64,000 nucleotides of DNA from Rebecca billardiae RCC1528 (GCA_965240325.2 OZ251235.1:434001-498000), one strand, 5' to 3'; positions 9,974 through 21,210 are shown, counted from the first letter of the stretch. The notes: generated by a model not told the origin, from the sequence alone. Program-made: numbers and translations.

Positions 9974-11055
9974 TTCTCACAACTGGTCGGAATGATTGTG
10001 TTTTGAGAACCGAGATCTGGCCCATATTCGCTCCTGCCTATTGAAATTGACCGGCCCGAATTCTTGGTTTCGGGGACGCAATTTCGTATGTGCCGCTTCG
10101 TGCCGATCCACGTACAAAAATCGGGGCTCCGGCGTTTTCGTACAGGCAATCGCGGGCAATAAGGAGCTGTCACGTTATGAAACTCGGGCTTCCTATCTGC
10201 GGATCTAGCCTAGAAACTGAGACTAGCGATTGGCTGGTTCGCTATACGCATAGTCACACTAAGAAAGCGGGACTACGCCGTCGCGGCTGACGAGTGGTCC
10301 GCCGAGGCGCAGTGCCCGTGGGACGCTCACGCGGCGCGCGGCCCGACTCTACTGTACGAGTACAGGCTGCCAAGTCCCGACTTCTCCTGATGACTGACTC
10401 CTGGCCAGTGCATCGCAGCATCCATGCGACATCATGCCAGATTTGCTCCAAAATGGCCCAAAACTTTTCTTCGGCCTCGCCGGCCTGGCCTAAACGGACT
10501 CAGCGGGGGGCCCAGCCCCCCTGCGCCCCCCGCGCCTGCGCGGCGGGCGGACCTAGCTAAGAAACTCAGACTCCGTAGGCGCTCGGGCTACTGTACCGAA
10601 CGGCTAAGAAACCGAGACTAGCCGTGAGATCTCTGACTTCTTATTGCCCGCGATTGCCTGTATGTCAGGCGCGGAATTCGTATGTGCCCGGCCTCCGTGA
10701 GCCCGTCTTGTCAGCCAATGGGAGCGTCCGCCTTGTCGTGGGGTTCGTCGGCAGCGAGTGGTGGCTCAGAAGGTTGCAACCAATGCAACAGACGGTCGCG
10801 GTTCAAAGCTCCACGATGGCGGCGGACGCCTCCGCTCAGAAGGTCGCAACATCTCTGAACACATACGAATCTCGTCGGAACAAAAAACAAGACATAGGGA
10901 ATTGGGCGCGAGCCACGGGGCTACATACGAAAATGAAGGGTCGCAGACGGCCACGAAACACCAGGAAACGAAGATTTGCTTTCCTCTAATCGCAGATAGA
11001 GCCCAATTTCCAGACACGCAGATCTCAGCGTGCAAATTCCGACCAGTTGTGAGAA
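9974..11055. repeat. Nested inverted repeats bounding a 1.08-kb segment
   Basis: The outer pair is a perfect 20-mer ttctcacaactggtcggaat at 9974-9993 with its reverse complement at 11036-11055. The inner pair is a 23-bp perfect inverted repeat at 10141-10163 and 10640-10662 (core gcaatcgcgggcaata). Short direct motifs (gctaagaaac followed by gagacta, with variants) recur at about 10209, 10556 and 10603. The arrangement resembles a degenerate foldback or non-autonomous DNA element. No transposase frame is visible inside. Confidence 0.6.
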
Positions 11056-11419
11056 TCATTGTACTATTAATGAGCGCGTGATGATCGTCCTTTGTCGGGA
11101 GGGTACCGGAATAACGATGAGTAAAAGTCGCGTAAAGAATAACTCTGCTACTGATGTTACACTTTATGACCGCGTTCCGCGGTCCTTTTCTGCATAGAAT
11201 CAACGCAGTTGGGGGCCCGCGGTGGCCGTGCAATCGCGGCTCTCCGCCGTAGTGGCAGTTCGCCAGTTGAAGTCGGTTCTGAGATGACTGAAGCTATATT
11301 AGTCCGACCGTCGCCCTGCCTGCGCGACCGCGAGACTCATTCACACTTCACACAATCACAGCAGCGGACCTGAGACCGCACCCGGCACCGGTCGTCAAAT
11401 CGGACGTCCGTCTGACAAC

Positions 11420-11565
11420 TAGCTGCCAAATGTCCAACTGGCTGATCAGCTCGGATCCGACCCGTCCGCGATCGTGCCATCGGCATCGGAATTACTACTA
11501 GTAGCTGCCAAACTGTGTCCAACTCTGGCTGATCAGCTCGGATCCGACCCGTCCGCGATCGTGCC
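11420..11565. repeat. Imperfect tandem repeat, two copies, period about 82 bp
   Basis: The string gctgatcagctcggatccga, followed by cccgtccgcgatcgtgcc, occurs in both copies (about 11440-11478 and 11528-11565), each preceded by tagctgccaaa. Confidence 0.85.
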
Positions 11566-13133
11566 GAGTGAGTCGTGCCGCGGAGCTCGGAGTACTGAAG
11601 GAGTCGGGTGTGACAGCAGGGTGCTTTAGCGCTGCGGCCCGTGCCAGCCAACGACCAGACGTACTCTGGCCACTTGACCCGTTGCACGGGTGAGTGACCG
11701 TACGCCCTGCCTAGTGCCTACCGCGCGCGCCGCGCGACCGGCGACTCGGGGTGATGGAGAGCGGATGGCGACAGCAGCAGCAGTCCTCATGAAGACGATG
11801 AAACTGGCGGCACGGGTGCACGAGGTGGCAGGCGAAAGCGCGCCGACGAGACCGCATTTGACACACCTGAGCCGCACGCGCGTGCCGTCGCCGAGGGCGA
11901 GTGGCGAGCGCTGCAAACGCGCAACCGTACCGCGCGCGCCACGACGGCGCGGCACTAGCTGATGCAGGCCGTACTGCCGGCACTGCTTCTGCGATCATGC
12001 GCCACGGTCGCAGCTGACTGCGTGAGCAGCAAGCGGGAGGCGGGTCCGGAGGCACGTGCAGGCGCCGTCCCGCATATCCGCCATCGCCCATCGTGCCGGG
12101 GCACGTCACCTCCGACGATCCGGATGTGGCCCAGTCCGGACGTCACGCGATCCGGGAAGACGAGTACGATTCGCTCGTAACGAACCGTTACACTAATGTC
12201 ACGTCCAGCTGACGTCCAGATCGCACTTTACTTAAGGGAATCAGCTGGGCGCGCTTTTTTTTGGCCTGATAGACCTCTCAATGCGATCTCAAAAACTCGA
12301 AACTCGGTCTCCGCCAGCCCTAAAAATCGCCCCCGTCCCTTTTTTTCCGCCGCCCCCCGTCCCTTTTTTCTTGATCAAAGATCTTTTTGAAACGTGGTTC
12401 GGGCCCGCTGGTGCGGGCTCCACGCTGCGCGCTCCGCCCTGCACCGCGGGCCATAACTATATGTTTTAATTTATTTACTGGTGCACGTGACGTCTTGATT
12501 AAGCCTTATTAAGAGTTAAGGCGTGATTGACGCCATCCAACACTGCACAAAGACACCGCGCCACAAAACAGACCGGCGCAGGCAGGTCAGGGGTTGCCGC
12601 ACCTCATCCGGAGGCGGCCATTCACATTGCACTCACTAATAATTGCAGCAAGCGGCCGCCCGGCGCCCCGCGCTCGGCCAAGGCACGCGCTCGAGACAGC
12701 GCGCTCCGTGACACCACTCCGACGGGGAGGGTGCTGCACCTGGATGTTGTATCCCAGCCACCTCGAGAGTGCAGCCACGCCAGACAGTAGTGAAACACCT
12801 GCCTACGCTGTGTACTAGCACCTGATCAGAATGACGAATACTGATAATGGTGATCCTACTCCTAGAATGCAGACTGCAGTCAGCAGCTAGTGACGTCTGC
12901 TGCCGTGGCGCCCGGTGAAGAGCGAGCCTGCTGTCATACGCGACACTATATCTTTGGGGTCATTGCGCTGGCCAAGGCAGCCTGGAGCCCGCGCCCGCGG
13001 CGCTGCCACGGCGAGCACAGCCTGCGCGGTAAGTCGCGTGCCGCCGTGCCCAGCGGCGTCGTCACATCGATCATCGGCCATAGGCTGCATCAGCCCGCGG
13101 CCCCACGAGTCAGGAGCGAATGCCAATGGCGCA

Positions 13134-13643
13134 TCAGAGGGGCGGCGTCCCAGCACCGGGGGGCTGGAAGAACGGCGAGGTGATGTAGAGCTCGAAGATA
13201 ATCGCGAGTCCGATGAAGAACCACGTGCCTGTCTTCACGGCTGTGAGCAGGAGCGGCTCGTCAGACCATCGCAGCCCGCGCAGGGTGTTCGCCGTCTTGG
13301 TGAGGAGCTCCTTGTCCGGAGAAGCGGGCGTGGGCGTCTGTGCTGCTCGACGCGCCTCATCCTCTGGCGTCGGGTTGGCGAAGGCAGAGCGGGCCGTGGG
13401 CATGGGCGGTGGGGTGGCCATCGGCGTCGGCATGTCTGTGCCCTCGGCGCGCGCCACCTCGCGCCGCTCCGCCTCGCTCAGCTCCTCCTCGTCGCTCATG
13501 GTCAGGCGGCGCAGGGCGCCCGCCGAGCTGGCCGTGCGGACGCGAAGACCAGATGATGATGGCAGCGCGCGCGCTCGCAGAGTTGCCGCCTCCGCCGAGG
13601 TGGCGAGCGCGAGGGCAGCAGCGAACGCCACGGCGCGCATCAT
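13134..13643 (-). CDS. Small presequence-bearing single-helix membrane protein (probable plastid)
   Basis: From the double Met at 13643 the frame encodes 169 aa. Residues 1-19 (MMRAVAFAAALALATSAEA) form a clear signal peptide. A Ser/Arg/Ala-rich transit-like stretch follows (ATLRARALPSSSGLRVRT), the bipartite layout of nuclear-encoded proteins of secondary plastids. The mature part has an acidic segment (SDEEELSEAERREVA), a Pro/Thr linker and a C-terminal helix TGTWFFIGLAIIFELYITS preceded by LRGLRWSDEPLLLTAV. The open frame extends upstream to 13778 but that extension would bury the signal peptide. I do not recognise the family. A thylakoid or envelope small-subunit role is inference. Its start lies 533 bp from that of the divergent kleisin gene. 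Confidence 0.65.
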   Translation of the reverse strand: MMRAVAFAAALALATSAEAATLRARALPSSSGLRVRTASSAGALRRLTMSDEEELSEAERREVARAEGTDMPTPMATPPPMPTARSAFANPTPEDEARRAAQTPTPASPDKELLTKTANTLRGLRWSDEPLLLTAVKTGTWFFIGLAIIFELYITSPFFQPPGAGTPPL

Positions 13644-14176
13644 GTCAGGATGGCTGCACTGCAGTCTGCACTCTGCAGTCTGCACGCGTGTTCGCTTTGT
13701 TCGGATGGCGTTCACTCCCCGCGGCAAGGGCGGCGCCCCCGGATCGAAGGGCTGCTGATGACTTCGCGTCGTCAGCAAAATGCATTTGCAGCTGGCGCGG
13801 AACTCGGACGAGAATGCTCGGGGCCAACGGTCTTCGCGGCAAGGACGGGCTCCGCCGCCGGGTCGACCGTCGACGGTTGGCCACTTTCACCTACGACCGC
13901 GGGCGCCCGCGCCACTGGCCGCGACGGAAAACTGCTTGGCGCGACGCCCTCGCGCCCACGCGCGCCAAGTGGACGCACGGTGTGCGCGCGAAGGGGTGGC
14001 TCGCGCGTGCGCTCCGGTGGCGTTGCCGCCGTGCATCAGCCGTGACATCCCCGCGGCGCGACACTGAGCCGCCGCCGCCGCCCCCTCCCTCCGCATTTGC
14101 ACGAACGCATGCCTGAAGCGCAGCGCACGCTGCGCCGACCGACGCGTCGAAGCCACCCCAAGCCCGCCGCGCGCGC

Positions 14177-15122
14177 ATGTCGTTCTTCACGTCGGAGCTG
14201 CTCAACCGCAAGACGCCTATCGGCGCTCTTTGGTGCGCGCCGAGCGGACCGCCTCGCGGCCGAGCACACGCCGCCTGATGGTTGTGTGCGCGCGCCTGGA
14301 GCACGCGCCCGTTCGGAGCACCGCCTGACCGCCCGCCGCGCGCCGGTGCTGGCTGCGCAGGAGCGTCGGCACGAACACGGTGTCGCCACGGCAGATGAAG
14401 CACATCGTCGCGCACTCCGATATCAGTGCCCTGTGCCGCGCCCTGCTCATGCCCTCCGGCCCCATCGCGCTGCGCACGCAGGCCGTGCTGCTGCGCGGCG
14501 TCGTGCTGATCGCGGAGGCGCAGTCGGTCGCTCTGCTCGAGGATGTGGTGGCGCACATGTACTCGCTGCGCCACGCCTTCTCGCGCCGGATGGACATGGC
14601 GAGGCCCAGCGCCACGTTCGCCTCGATCACGCGGCGCAGGCCGGGCGAGGCCCCCGCGCGCGCCTCGGCGCAGTACGACGAGCCGCTGGACGCGCTCGGC
14701 GCGGGCGCCGAGGCGGAGGAGGCGCCCGACGAGGAGCTGCTGCTGCTGCTCGGCGCGCCCGAGGAGACGGTCGCCATCTCGCTCGCGCTGCCTGCGCCGG
14801 GCGGGCTTGGCGCGGCGGGGCTGGAGGGCGAGCTCGAGGAGGAGGGTGGCCCCGAGGACATCGTCGAGGCCGAGCTGCTCACGCCCGTCCACCGCGCCCC
14901 CGCCGCGCTGATCACGCTGCAGGGCGACGCAGATGAGCACGGCGCCGCCGGCGCGCCGCCGCTCGCGGCCGACGTGGCGATGGGCGACGCCGGCTTTGGC
15001 GCGCTCGAGCGCGGCGAGTATCGCGAGCAGCTGGGGCTGTACGCGCTGGGCGAGCAAGTCCAGGCGGCAGCCTCGACGCACCGCCCGCTCCGAGCCGCCG
15101 AGGACCCCGCCCTCGCCTCAGG

Positions 15123-15153
<31 letters not shown>

Positions 15154-16940
15154 GGCGGCGGCGGCGATGCTCTTGATGAGGAGGAGGATGGCCACGACGT
15201 CGACGGTGCTGGCGGCCGCGCGTTTGGGGCTGAGGGCTTGGTACCAGACGGTGCGCTTGCGCGCGCGCGCGTGGAGATGCCCCACACTCTGACGGTGGGC
15301 GCAGGGCCTGCGCGGGCTCCCGAGGGCGCTGACGGCCCGCGCAGTGCGGAGGCTGACGACACCCGCTCGGGCGCAGCCAGCGACGCGGTGCCTCCGGCCG
15401 TCGGCGCGGCGCGCGCGCCCGACGACGATGGCAGCAACAACGCGGACGATGCGGAGGCTGGCGTTCGCGCAGGGCCGGTCGCGCAGGGAGCGAAGCCCGG
15501 CGCGCAGCAGCGAGAGCGCACGCAGCCTGCGCCCAAGCAGCGCGCGCCCAAGCTCAAGATCGACTGGAGGACGCAGCTGGCCGCCACCAAGTACGAGGGC
15601 TGGGTCCAGGACGCGTCCGCCACGGTGCGCGGCGCGCCGGGCGCTTCACCCGCGGGGGGGGCTCCGGTGGGCCCACGCATCAGGGGGCTGGGAGCAGGCG
15701 CAGTCGGCGGCGAGACGAGCGCGACGACGAGCGCTCTCCGAAGGATGCTCGCGGAGCCGAGCGTGCGCGCCGCCTTCCGCGCCTCGCCCATCGACTCTGC
15801 GCACGCGTGGGCGGCGGGCGCGGACGCAAACGCCGACCAAGACGCCGCGCCCTCACCCTTGGCGGGGGCGGCGGGTGGCGACACGCCGCCCTCGCGCGCG
15901 CTCGCGCTCGTCGGCGCCACCCCCGAGGGCGCGAAAGCACCGGTGCCGGTGCCGGCGGGCGCCGCCTCCGCCGCCGACGAGGAGGACGAGCCCTCACCCG
16001 AGGCGCTGCGGCTGGGCGCGCTGCCGGGCTCGCGCTCGCGCTCGCGCTCGACAGACGCGCTGCTGGAGGAGGCGCTGGCCGAGCAGCAGCTCGGCGGGAT
16101 GGGCGGCACGCCCGTGAGTGCGGACGCGCCCTTGCCGCCGTTCCCCCCGCCGCTGCCCTCGCTCTCGCCCGCTGCGCCCCTCCACCCGCTCGGCGGCCAT
16201 GGCGGCCTCAGCGGCGACGAGAGCGACGACGAGCCTGATGGGCCTCACGACCGCGCGCACACGCGCACGCCCGAGCTCACGCTGGGCGCCGCGCAGCTTG
16301 CGCCGCAGCTCGACGTCGGTGCTGGCACGCCCGGCGCAGCCGCGGGCGGGCGTCTCGGTCGGAGCGCGTTTGCGCTGCTCGAGACGATCCGCCGCGCGCA
16401 CGGCGCCCTCCAAGACCAGGCGCTCAGCGCCGCGGCGGGCGCGGGTCGAAGCGACGGCGCGGAGGGCCCAGCACGCGTTGCCCTCGCCTTCCAGGCCCAC
16501 GTGTTGGTGCGTGGCGCACGCCCGCCGCCCAGCGCGCCACACGCGGACGCCATGGCGCGGCACGCCCACGGGCAGACACGCGGCTGACCGCGCGCGAGTG
16601 CGCCCGCGTTGGGCACGACCGCGCCCTGCACCCCGCCGCCTCGCAACGACAGGACGCCCAGCTCCGCGCGCGGATGCAGCAGGAGCGAGCGCGCACGCCC
16701 GGGACGCGCTCAGACGACGACATCCGCCGCCGGCTGATGGCGTGCTCCCTCATGGAGCTGCTCACGCTCGCGTCGCACGGGCGCGTGCTGCTCGGCCAGG
16801 AGGCGCCGTACACCGACATTGCGGTCGAGCCGGGCCCGTCGTGGGCGAGTGACTCGCACGAGAACAGCAGCACCGCCAGCGGGTCCACCTCTGCGCGATC
16901 GGGACTGCCGTCCTCATCCGAGCCCGAGGACAGCAATTAG
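14177..16940 (+). CDS. Cohesin kleisin subunit, RAD21/REC8 family
   Basis: Three exons: 14177-14232, 14361-16500 and 16653-16940 (827 aa). Both introns keep phase (2, then 0) and have GT-AG ends. The N-terminus MSFFTSELLNRKTPIGALW followed by IALRTQAVLLRGVVLIAE and ALLEDVVAHMYSLRHAF matches the kleisin N-domain that binds the SMC3 neck (compare the family's 'LG.IWLAA' and 'LLLGVVRIY...YLL' pattern). The middle is long, acidic and disordered with one conserved-looking patch (PKLKIDWRTQLAATKYEGW). The C-terminal exon holds the winged-helix signature (RRRLMACSLMELLTLASHG, then LLGQEAPYTDI) that docks on the SMC1 head. Role: ring closure in sister-chromatid cohesion. I cannot separate mitotic RAD21 from meiotic REC8 by eye. 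The long antisense frame across it is a shadow. Confidence 0.85.
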
Positions 16941-17296
16941 TGGCGGGCGCAATATATTCTGATGGCGCGGATGAAGTATCTGTAGCTTAGTAGATAGCAG
17001 ATAGCATGCTTAAAATTCCCCTTTATAACGGGCTCCGGGTGATCAGGCTGGCGGCCGAAGCCTCCAGCCCTACCCTGGCCAGCCCCCAACCAACCACCAC
17101 CCTCACCCAACCTCATTCCTCAAACCACTTACCGAGACACGCATGCAGCATAGCTTCGGGCAGCAACTTTGGCTATAGCGCATATCAGCAGGTGCGTGGT
17201 GGCTACTACTCACTAGTCGTTACCGCGCGCGAAGCGTCGCGAATCTGCGCTTATTATAAAATTGAGCGCTTCGTCTATCGCGCGGGTGATGCTTCG
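16941..17296. other. Convergent 3' intergenic spacer
   Basis: 356 bp between the kleisin stop and the prolyl-hydroxylase stop. It contains a short AT-rich stretch and a CCAACC/CACC-rich segment. No gene or strong repeat seen. Confidence 0.6.
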
Positions 17297-18544
17297 TCAG
17301 GCCGTCGGACGCAGATTCACCCAGTGGTTTGCGCACCACTTCTCGCCCGAGAGCACCTCGCATCCCGCGTGCAGCGCCGTCGGGTCGAAGGAGCCGTCGT
17401 CTAGGTGGTTGTAGAACAAGACAGCAGCCCCACGTATGGGTGCGACACGCAGCCCAATGGACTTGGCCGCCTCTCGAGCACCGAGCTCGGCGGCGCTCTC
17501 GCCTTCCGCAAGGCGCTTGAGAAGCGCACCCGCCTCGTCTGCGCTCATCGCGCCGCTCGCTGCAGGGAAGGCGGTGTGCCCGCCCTCCTCCACGTCGTTG
17601 AGGTAGTACAGTGCGGTCAGGTGTCGCGTGTGCATGGCGCTCGAGTCGTGGTGGAGCTCGAACTTGCCGCCAGCGCCGTAGTGCACCACCTGCAGGTCCT
17701 CAGAGTGCGCGGTGAAGTGCTCGGGGAGCTGCGCGAGCGCGGCGAGCCGCGACTCAAGCCGCGCCACTGCCGCGTCCTGCGCGCTGCGCACCCACACGCT
17801 TTCGCTCGAGCGCCACGTGCCCGCCTGGCCGGGCCCGCCTGTGACGCCGGAGGCCTTCAGCCGCCCTCTCGCGAGCTCGATGATGCGCGCGCACTCGTCG
17901 TCACTGAGAAGGCCATCGACGCGCAGCACCAGGGGACAGAGCGAGAGGGTCGTGGCGCTGAAGCTGCCGTGTGCCCCCGCGTCCAGCTGCTGCACGTGCC
18001 CCACGGCGACACCGTCGAGCCGAGGAAGGCTGGTGCCAGCCGCCGCAGAAGCTACGCCCTGGCTCGCGGGCTCGGCGGCGGTTGAGGCGGCGGCGACCGC
18101 GAGCGCCTCGGCGCGGGCAAACTGAAGGTGCGCCTCCTCCGGCTGGCCCAGATCCTGCAGGATGTTCCCAAGCAGGTGGTGCGCCTGCACGTAGCCCTCG
18201 CGCAGCGCGAGCGCGCGCTTCACGTGCTTGATCGCTTTGCGCGCCGAGCCCTCGTGCTCGGCGAGGAGCACGGCGAGATTGTAGTGCGCCTCGGCAAATT
18301 CGGCGTCTGCTTCGATGGCCTGTGTCCAGTGCCTCTTGGCCGCGTCCACGTCGCCCTTCTTCAGGTAGATGGCAGCAACGTTGTTGTGCACCTTCGCGCG
18401 CGTACCGTCCAGCTTGAGCACGTCGAGGTAGTGCGCGAGTGCTTCGTCCAGCTGGCCTGCGCGGTGGGCCTCAACAGCGGAGGCGTAGCATTTATGCAGC
18501 GTCGCCGACGAGTCGGCCATCTTACCGTCGTCAATCTCGCCCAA
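17297..18544 (-). CDS. TPR-repeat prolyl 4-hydroxylase (2-oxoglutarate/Fe(II) dioxygenase)
   Basis: Intronless, 415 aa. Residues about 15-145 are tandem TPR helices (LDEALAHYLDVLKLDGTRAK, AIYLKKGDVDAAKRHW, FAEAHYNLAVLLAEHEG, AHHLLGNILQDLGQPEEA). The C-terminal half is a prolyl-4-hydroxylase alpha-subunit catalytic domain: LLSDDECARIIELA, then LQVVHYGAGGKFELHHDSS giving the iron ligands His298-x-Asp300, ALYYLNDVEEGGHTAFP, the distal His in LHAGCEVL (about 394) and the 2-oxoglutarate-binding Lys in GEKW. It would hydroxylate prolines on an unknown protein partner. No signal peptide is visible, so cytosolic or nuclear action is likely, unlike collagen-type P4Hs. Met1 or Met9 could be the start. 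Confidence 0.9.
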   Translation of the reverse strand: MGEIDDGKMADSSATLHKCYASAVEAHRAGQLDEALAHYLDVLKLDGTRAKVHNNVAAIYLKKGDVDAAKRHWTQAIEADAEFAEAHYNLAVLLAEHEGSARKAIKHVKRALALREGYVQAHHLLGNILQDLGQPEEAHLQFARAEALAVAAASTAAEPASQGVASAAAGTSLPRLDGVAVGHVQQLDAGAHGSFSATTLSLCPLVLRVDGLLSDDECARIIELARGRLKASGVTGGPGQAGTWRSSESVWVRSAQDAAVARLESRLAALAQLPEHFTAHSEDLQVVHYGAGGKFELHHDSSAMHTRHLTALYYLNDVEEGGHTAFPAASGAMSADEAGALLKRLAEGESAAELGAREAAKSIGLRVAPIRGAAVLFYNHLDDGSFDPTALHAGCEVLSGEKWCANHWVNLRPTA

Positions 18545-18751
18545 CCTGCCTGAGCTGTGTGTGTCCGTCTCTTATTCATAGTAAACTGTACCAAAGCGGC
18601 CACCGCCCACCTGCCGGGCGTGGTCCGGGTGTCGGCGCAGCCGCCAAAATTATCGAGCCGACGAAGCAGCACGAGGCTGTTCATCCTGGGGTGAAACGGC
18701 GGCAGATTTCAACGCAGCAGGCGAGGCCTGGGCGGGTGGCGGTGGAGCATC
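18545..18751. promoter_or_regulatory. Short divergent intergenic region with a 45-bp dispersed repeat
   Basis: Only 207 bp separate the starts of the prolyl hydroxylase (minus) and the RING-PHD gene (plus), so both promoters must lie here or overlap the genes. Bases 18545-18590 are one copy of the dispersed 45-bp repeat also found at 31111-31203 and 38350-38434. Bidirectional promoter function is inference. Confidence 0.5.
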
Positions 18752-19801
18752 ATGTCGACGAGCGAGCTCACGCTCGAGCAGCGCGAGCGCATCGAGGCGA
18801 ACAGGCGCCTAGCGCTCGAGCGGCGGCAGCAGGCTCTCGCACGGCGAGCCTCGGCCGAAGCGTGCGCTGCATCCGCCTCGCCTTGCGCGCACAAGTCGCG
18901 ACTTGTCCTCAGCCAGCACGCTCCGAGTCGATCCAACGAACGACCGCAAAAGGAGGCGGACGAGGATGCGTGTGCGATCTGCTACGAGGGGTTGGGGTCC
19001 ACACGCGCCCTCCTCGACTGTTGCACGCACACCTTCCACCACGCGTGCATCATGGAGTGGGTGCAGCGCACGAACAAGTGCCCGCTGTGCGTTGCACGCG
19101 TGCAGTACATCACGCACGTCGCTGACTGCAAAGTGCTCTCGACCACTCGCTGCCAGGACAGAGAACAGCGGGTGGTGGATGACGACGCGACCGTGGACCT
19201 GGTGAACTCGATGCAGGCCGAGGAGTGGGGGACCGATGACGACGTGTGCGAGATGTGCGGCTCGGGGGCGGACGAGAGCCTGCTCCTCGTCTGCGATTCG
19301 TGTGATGGCGGCTATTGCCACACGTACTGCTGCGACCCGCCCTTGGTGGAGGTCCCGGACGGCGAATGGCTGTGCGAGACGTGCGCCAGAGGCGCAGCTG
19401 CAGTCGCGTCAGGCCATCCGCAACGCGCACGTGCCACCCAAGCGGATGCACCCGCCGGGCCTGGGCGGATCGCAGCTGCTCGCGGCAGGTTGATTGTCCT
19501 CGATGACAGCGATGATGAGGACCACGCAGACCGCATCGCGGCGAACGCGTGCCCTTCTGGCGTGGTCAACAACCGTGGCCTCGACCTCGCGGCTGCTTCG
19601 CACGAGCCTTTCGACCTCTGCATGGTTGAAGAGCGGGACGACCGCGATGGGATCGACATCGATCTGACCGTTGACGAGAACGATCCGTGGCAGAATTGGC
19701 GGCACCGCGGACATCGGCCTCGGTCGAGTCAGAGTCGGGCACCCCGGGGCCAGGCCCAGACCCAGTGGTCACACCATGGGTCAAGGCGTCCAGCTTTTTG
19801 A
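18752..19801 (+). CDS. RING-H2 plus PHD finger protein with an N-terminal RPA32-binding-like helix
   Basis: Intronless, 349 aa. Residues 6-32 ([20 protein letters not shown]...) resemble the helix used by SMARCAL1, XPA and related factors to bind the RPA32 C-terminal domain. A RING-H2 finger spans 74-113 (CAICYEG ... [13 protein letters not shown] ... CPLC). A PHD finger of C4-H-C3 order spans 166-211 ([31 protein letters not shown]). The tail is acidic with SUMO-interacting-like hydrophobic/acidic patches ([23 protein letters not shown]). The RING-then-PHD order matches PHRF1-type proteins, E3 ligases linked to DNA repair in animals. Expected role: a nuclear ubiquitin E3 that reads chromatin. 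The RPA link is inference from sequence likeness only. Confidence 0.85.
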   Translation: MSTSELTLEQRERIEANRRLALERRQQALARRASAEACAASASPCAHKSRLVLSQHAPSRSNERPQKEADEDACAICYEGLGSTRALLDCCTHTFHHACIMEWVQRTNKCPLCVARVQYITHVADCKVLSTTRCQDREQRVVDDDATVDLVNSMQAEEWGTDDDVCEMCGSGADESLLLVCDSCDGGYCHTYCCDPPLVEVPDGEWLCETCARGAAAVASGHPQRARATQADAPAGPGRIAAARGRLIVLDDSDDEDHADRIAANACPSGVVNNRGLDLAAASHEPFDLCMVEERDDRDGIDIDLTVDENDPWQNWRHRGHRPRSSQSRAPRGQAQTQWSHHGSRRPAF

Positions 19802-19829
19802 GTGCGGGATCTCACCGCGCGGCGCGATC

Positions 19830-19942
<113 letters not shown>

Positions 19943-20083
19943 GATGCCGGCTGCCGCCCATTAATTGCCATTAGAACTGACGGGCAAAACCGGCTGGGCC
20001 AACTGATGCCGCGGACTCGCCACTCGCCCGAGACCGAGTGACTCGGCGTCGAGGACTGGCGGCCAGGCCGACGGCGGCCGCCC

Positions 20084-20130
20084 GATATATATATATATAT
20101 ATATAATTAATTAATTAATTAATTAATTCC
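20084..20130. repeat. (TA)n followed by (TTAA)n microsatellite
   Basis: A short TA run passes into about six aatt/ttaa units ending at about 20130. Confidence 0.9.
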
Positions 20131-20330
20131 GACGCACACTCGGCACATTCTGGTAGGGGCTCTGCCTCTGGCTTCGGAGTTCGGTTGACCCGGCCTGCCA
20201 GAGACGGGCACTGTGAGCTCCTTCATGAATAAGTCACTCGTGAAAACTGCACAGGAGGACCTCAATGGATGCCTAGATAGTAGATGATGACTTCAGAGCG
20301 ATATTGGGCCAACAAGCACTTCCTCTATAG

Positions 20331-20468
20331 TTCAGACTCTATTTTACTATGTATTTACCCATTTCAGACTCTGGTCAGAACACGGTCCGGGAGCGATCCG
20401 GGTGCACCCGTAGCTATTGGAAATATGTCACCGGACTGGGTAAGTAGCTATGAAAAATAGAGTCTGAA
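20331..20468. mobile_element. Hairpin MITE-like element (about 138 bp)
   Basis: The left arm begins ttcagactctattttactat and continues gtatttaccca (20331-20361). The right arm (20437-20467) is its reverse complement with a few changes (aaaaatagagtctgaa at its end). A 75-bp loop lies between. No coding capacity. Family and target duplication are unclear. Confidence 0.6.
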
Positions 20469-21210
20469 GTAGTCACAAACTGAGTTTCACACCCATTGAC
20501 GTGGTGCGGCTGCCAGTGCCAGTGGCCGGCCGCCCGATTGATGATTAACTTAATATATATATATATATATGCGGATAATAAGCGCGCTATTTTCAGACGA
20601 CTCGCCGCCCACTCGGTCTGGCCTCTACTGGGCCATAAAATTGTCCGAAGGACGAAGCCGAAGCCGAAGGTGAGTCGATCGACTACTATTATATTATACT
20701 GACTGTCACTGAGTACTTGAGACCTCCGACTCCGGCGGCCGGCCCGGGCCGCTCCGGGCCCGGGCCGCTGACGAGAGTCAGAGTCGGACGGCAGACGGCC
20801 TGGCCACGGGGAAGGGAGGGCGGTAGTATGCGTCCGCCTCGTGAGGCCGCGTGGCGTCACAGGGCCGCGCTGGGGCCCCGCGGCGGCCGTGTAGCTAATT
20901 TAAGTTTGCCTGACTGAGGACTGATCGCTGAGTGGGCCACTGACCCCGAGTGCTGACACGATCCGGCCGTCCGGGGTCCGAGATCACTTGACGGCTCACA
21001 GTCTAGACGCAGGATTGTAGCTATACGTCGAATCTACTCGGACCGGGTCAGTAACTAGCAACTCCATCGTGAGACGTGAATCGGCGCGGGGTTCGTCGCG
21101 TCTAAAAATTTTAAAAACCAAAACCTTATGGGGGCCACATTGTGAGTTTGAAACGGCGCCCGCCCAGCAGCCCAGGTTGTGCGAAAACGACGTGAGCCGT
21201 GTCACGGCAT

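Larger units (their letters stand above)
8775..13133. other. Long intergenic region with repeats and possible gene debris
   Basis: I find no intact gene in this 4.4 kb. At 9083-9400 two different frames contain protein-like stretches (ELSALLQEVKATRDTQNG, then RYCAGLAEIQRHVAAIKQ), preceded by a stop and not joinable by obvious splice sites, so this may be a decayed gene. Inverted repeats at 9974-11055 and a tandem repeat at 11420-11565 are listed separately. The remainder (11.6-13.1 kb) shows nothing I can support. Confidence 0.5.

Noticed and set aside
9016-10006. Several overlapping frames suggesting a gene at 9.0-10.0 kb
   Set aside because: Protein-like pieces lie in different frames without workable splice sites and with an upstream stop. 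At most this is debris, noted in the intergenic entry.
14217-16109. 630-codon minus-strand frame across the kleisin gene
   Set aside because: Ser/Ala/Pro-rich shadow. The plus strand carries recognisable kleisin N- and C-terminal domains with phase-consistent introns.
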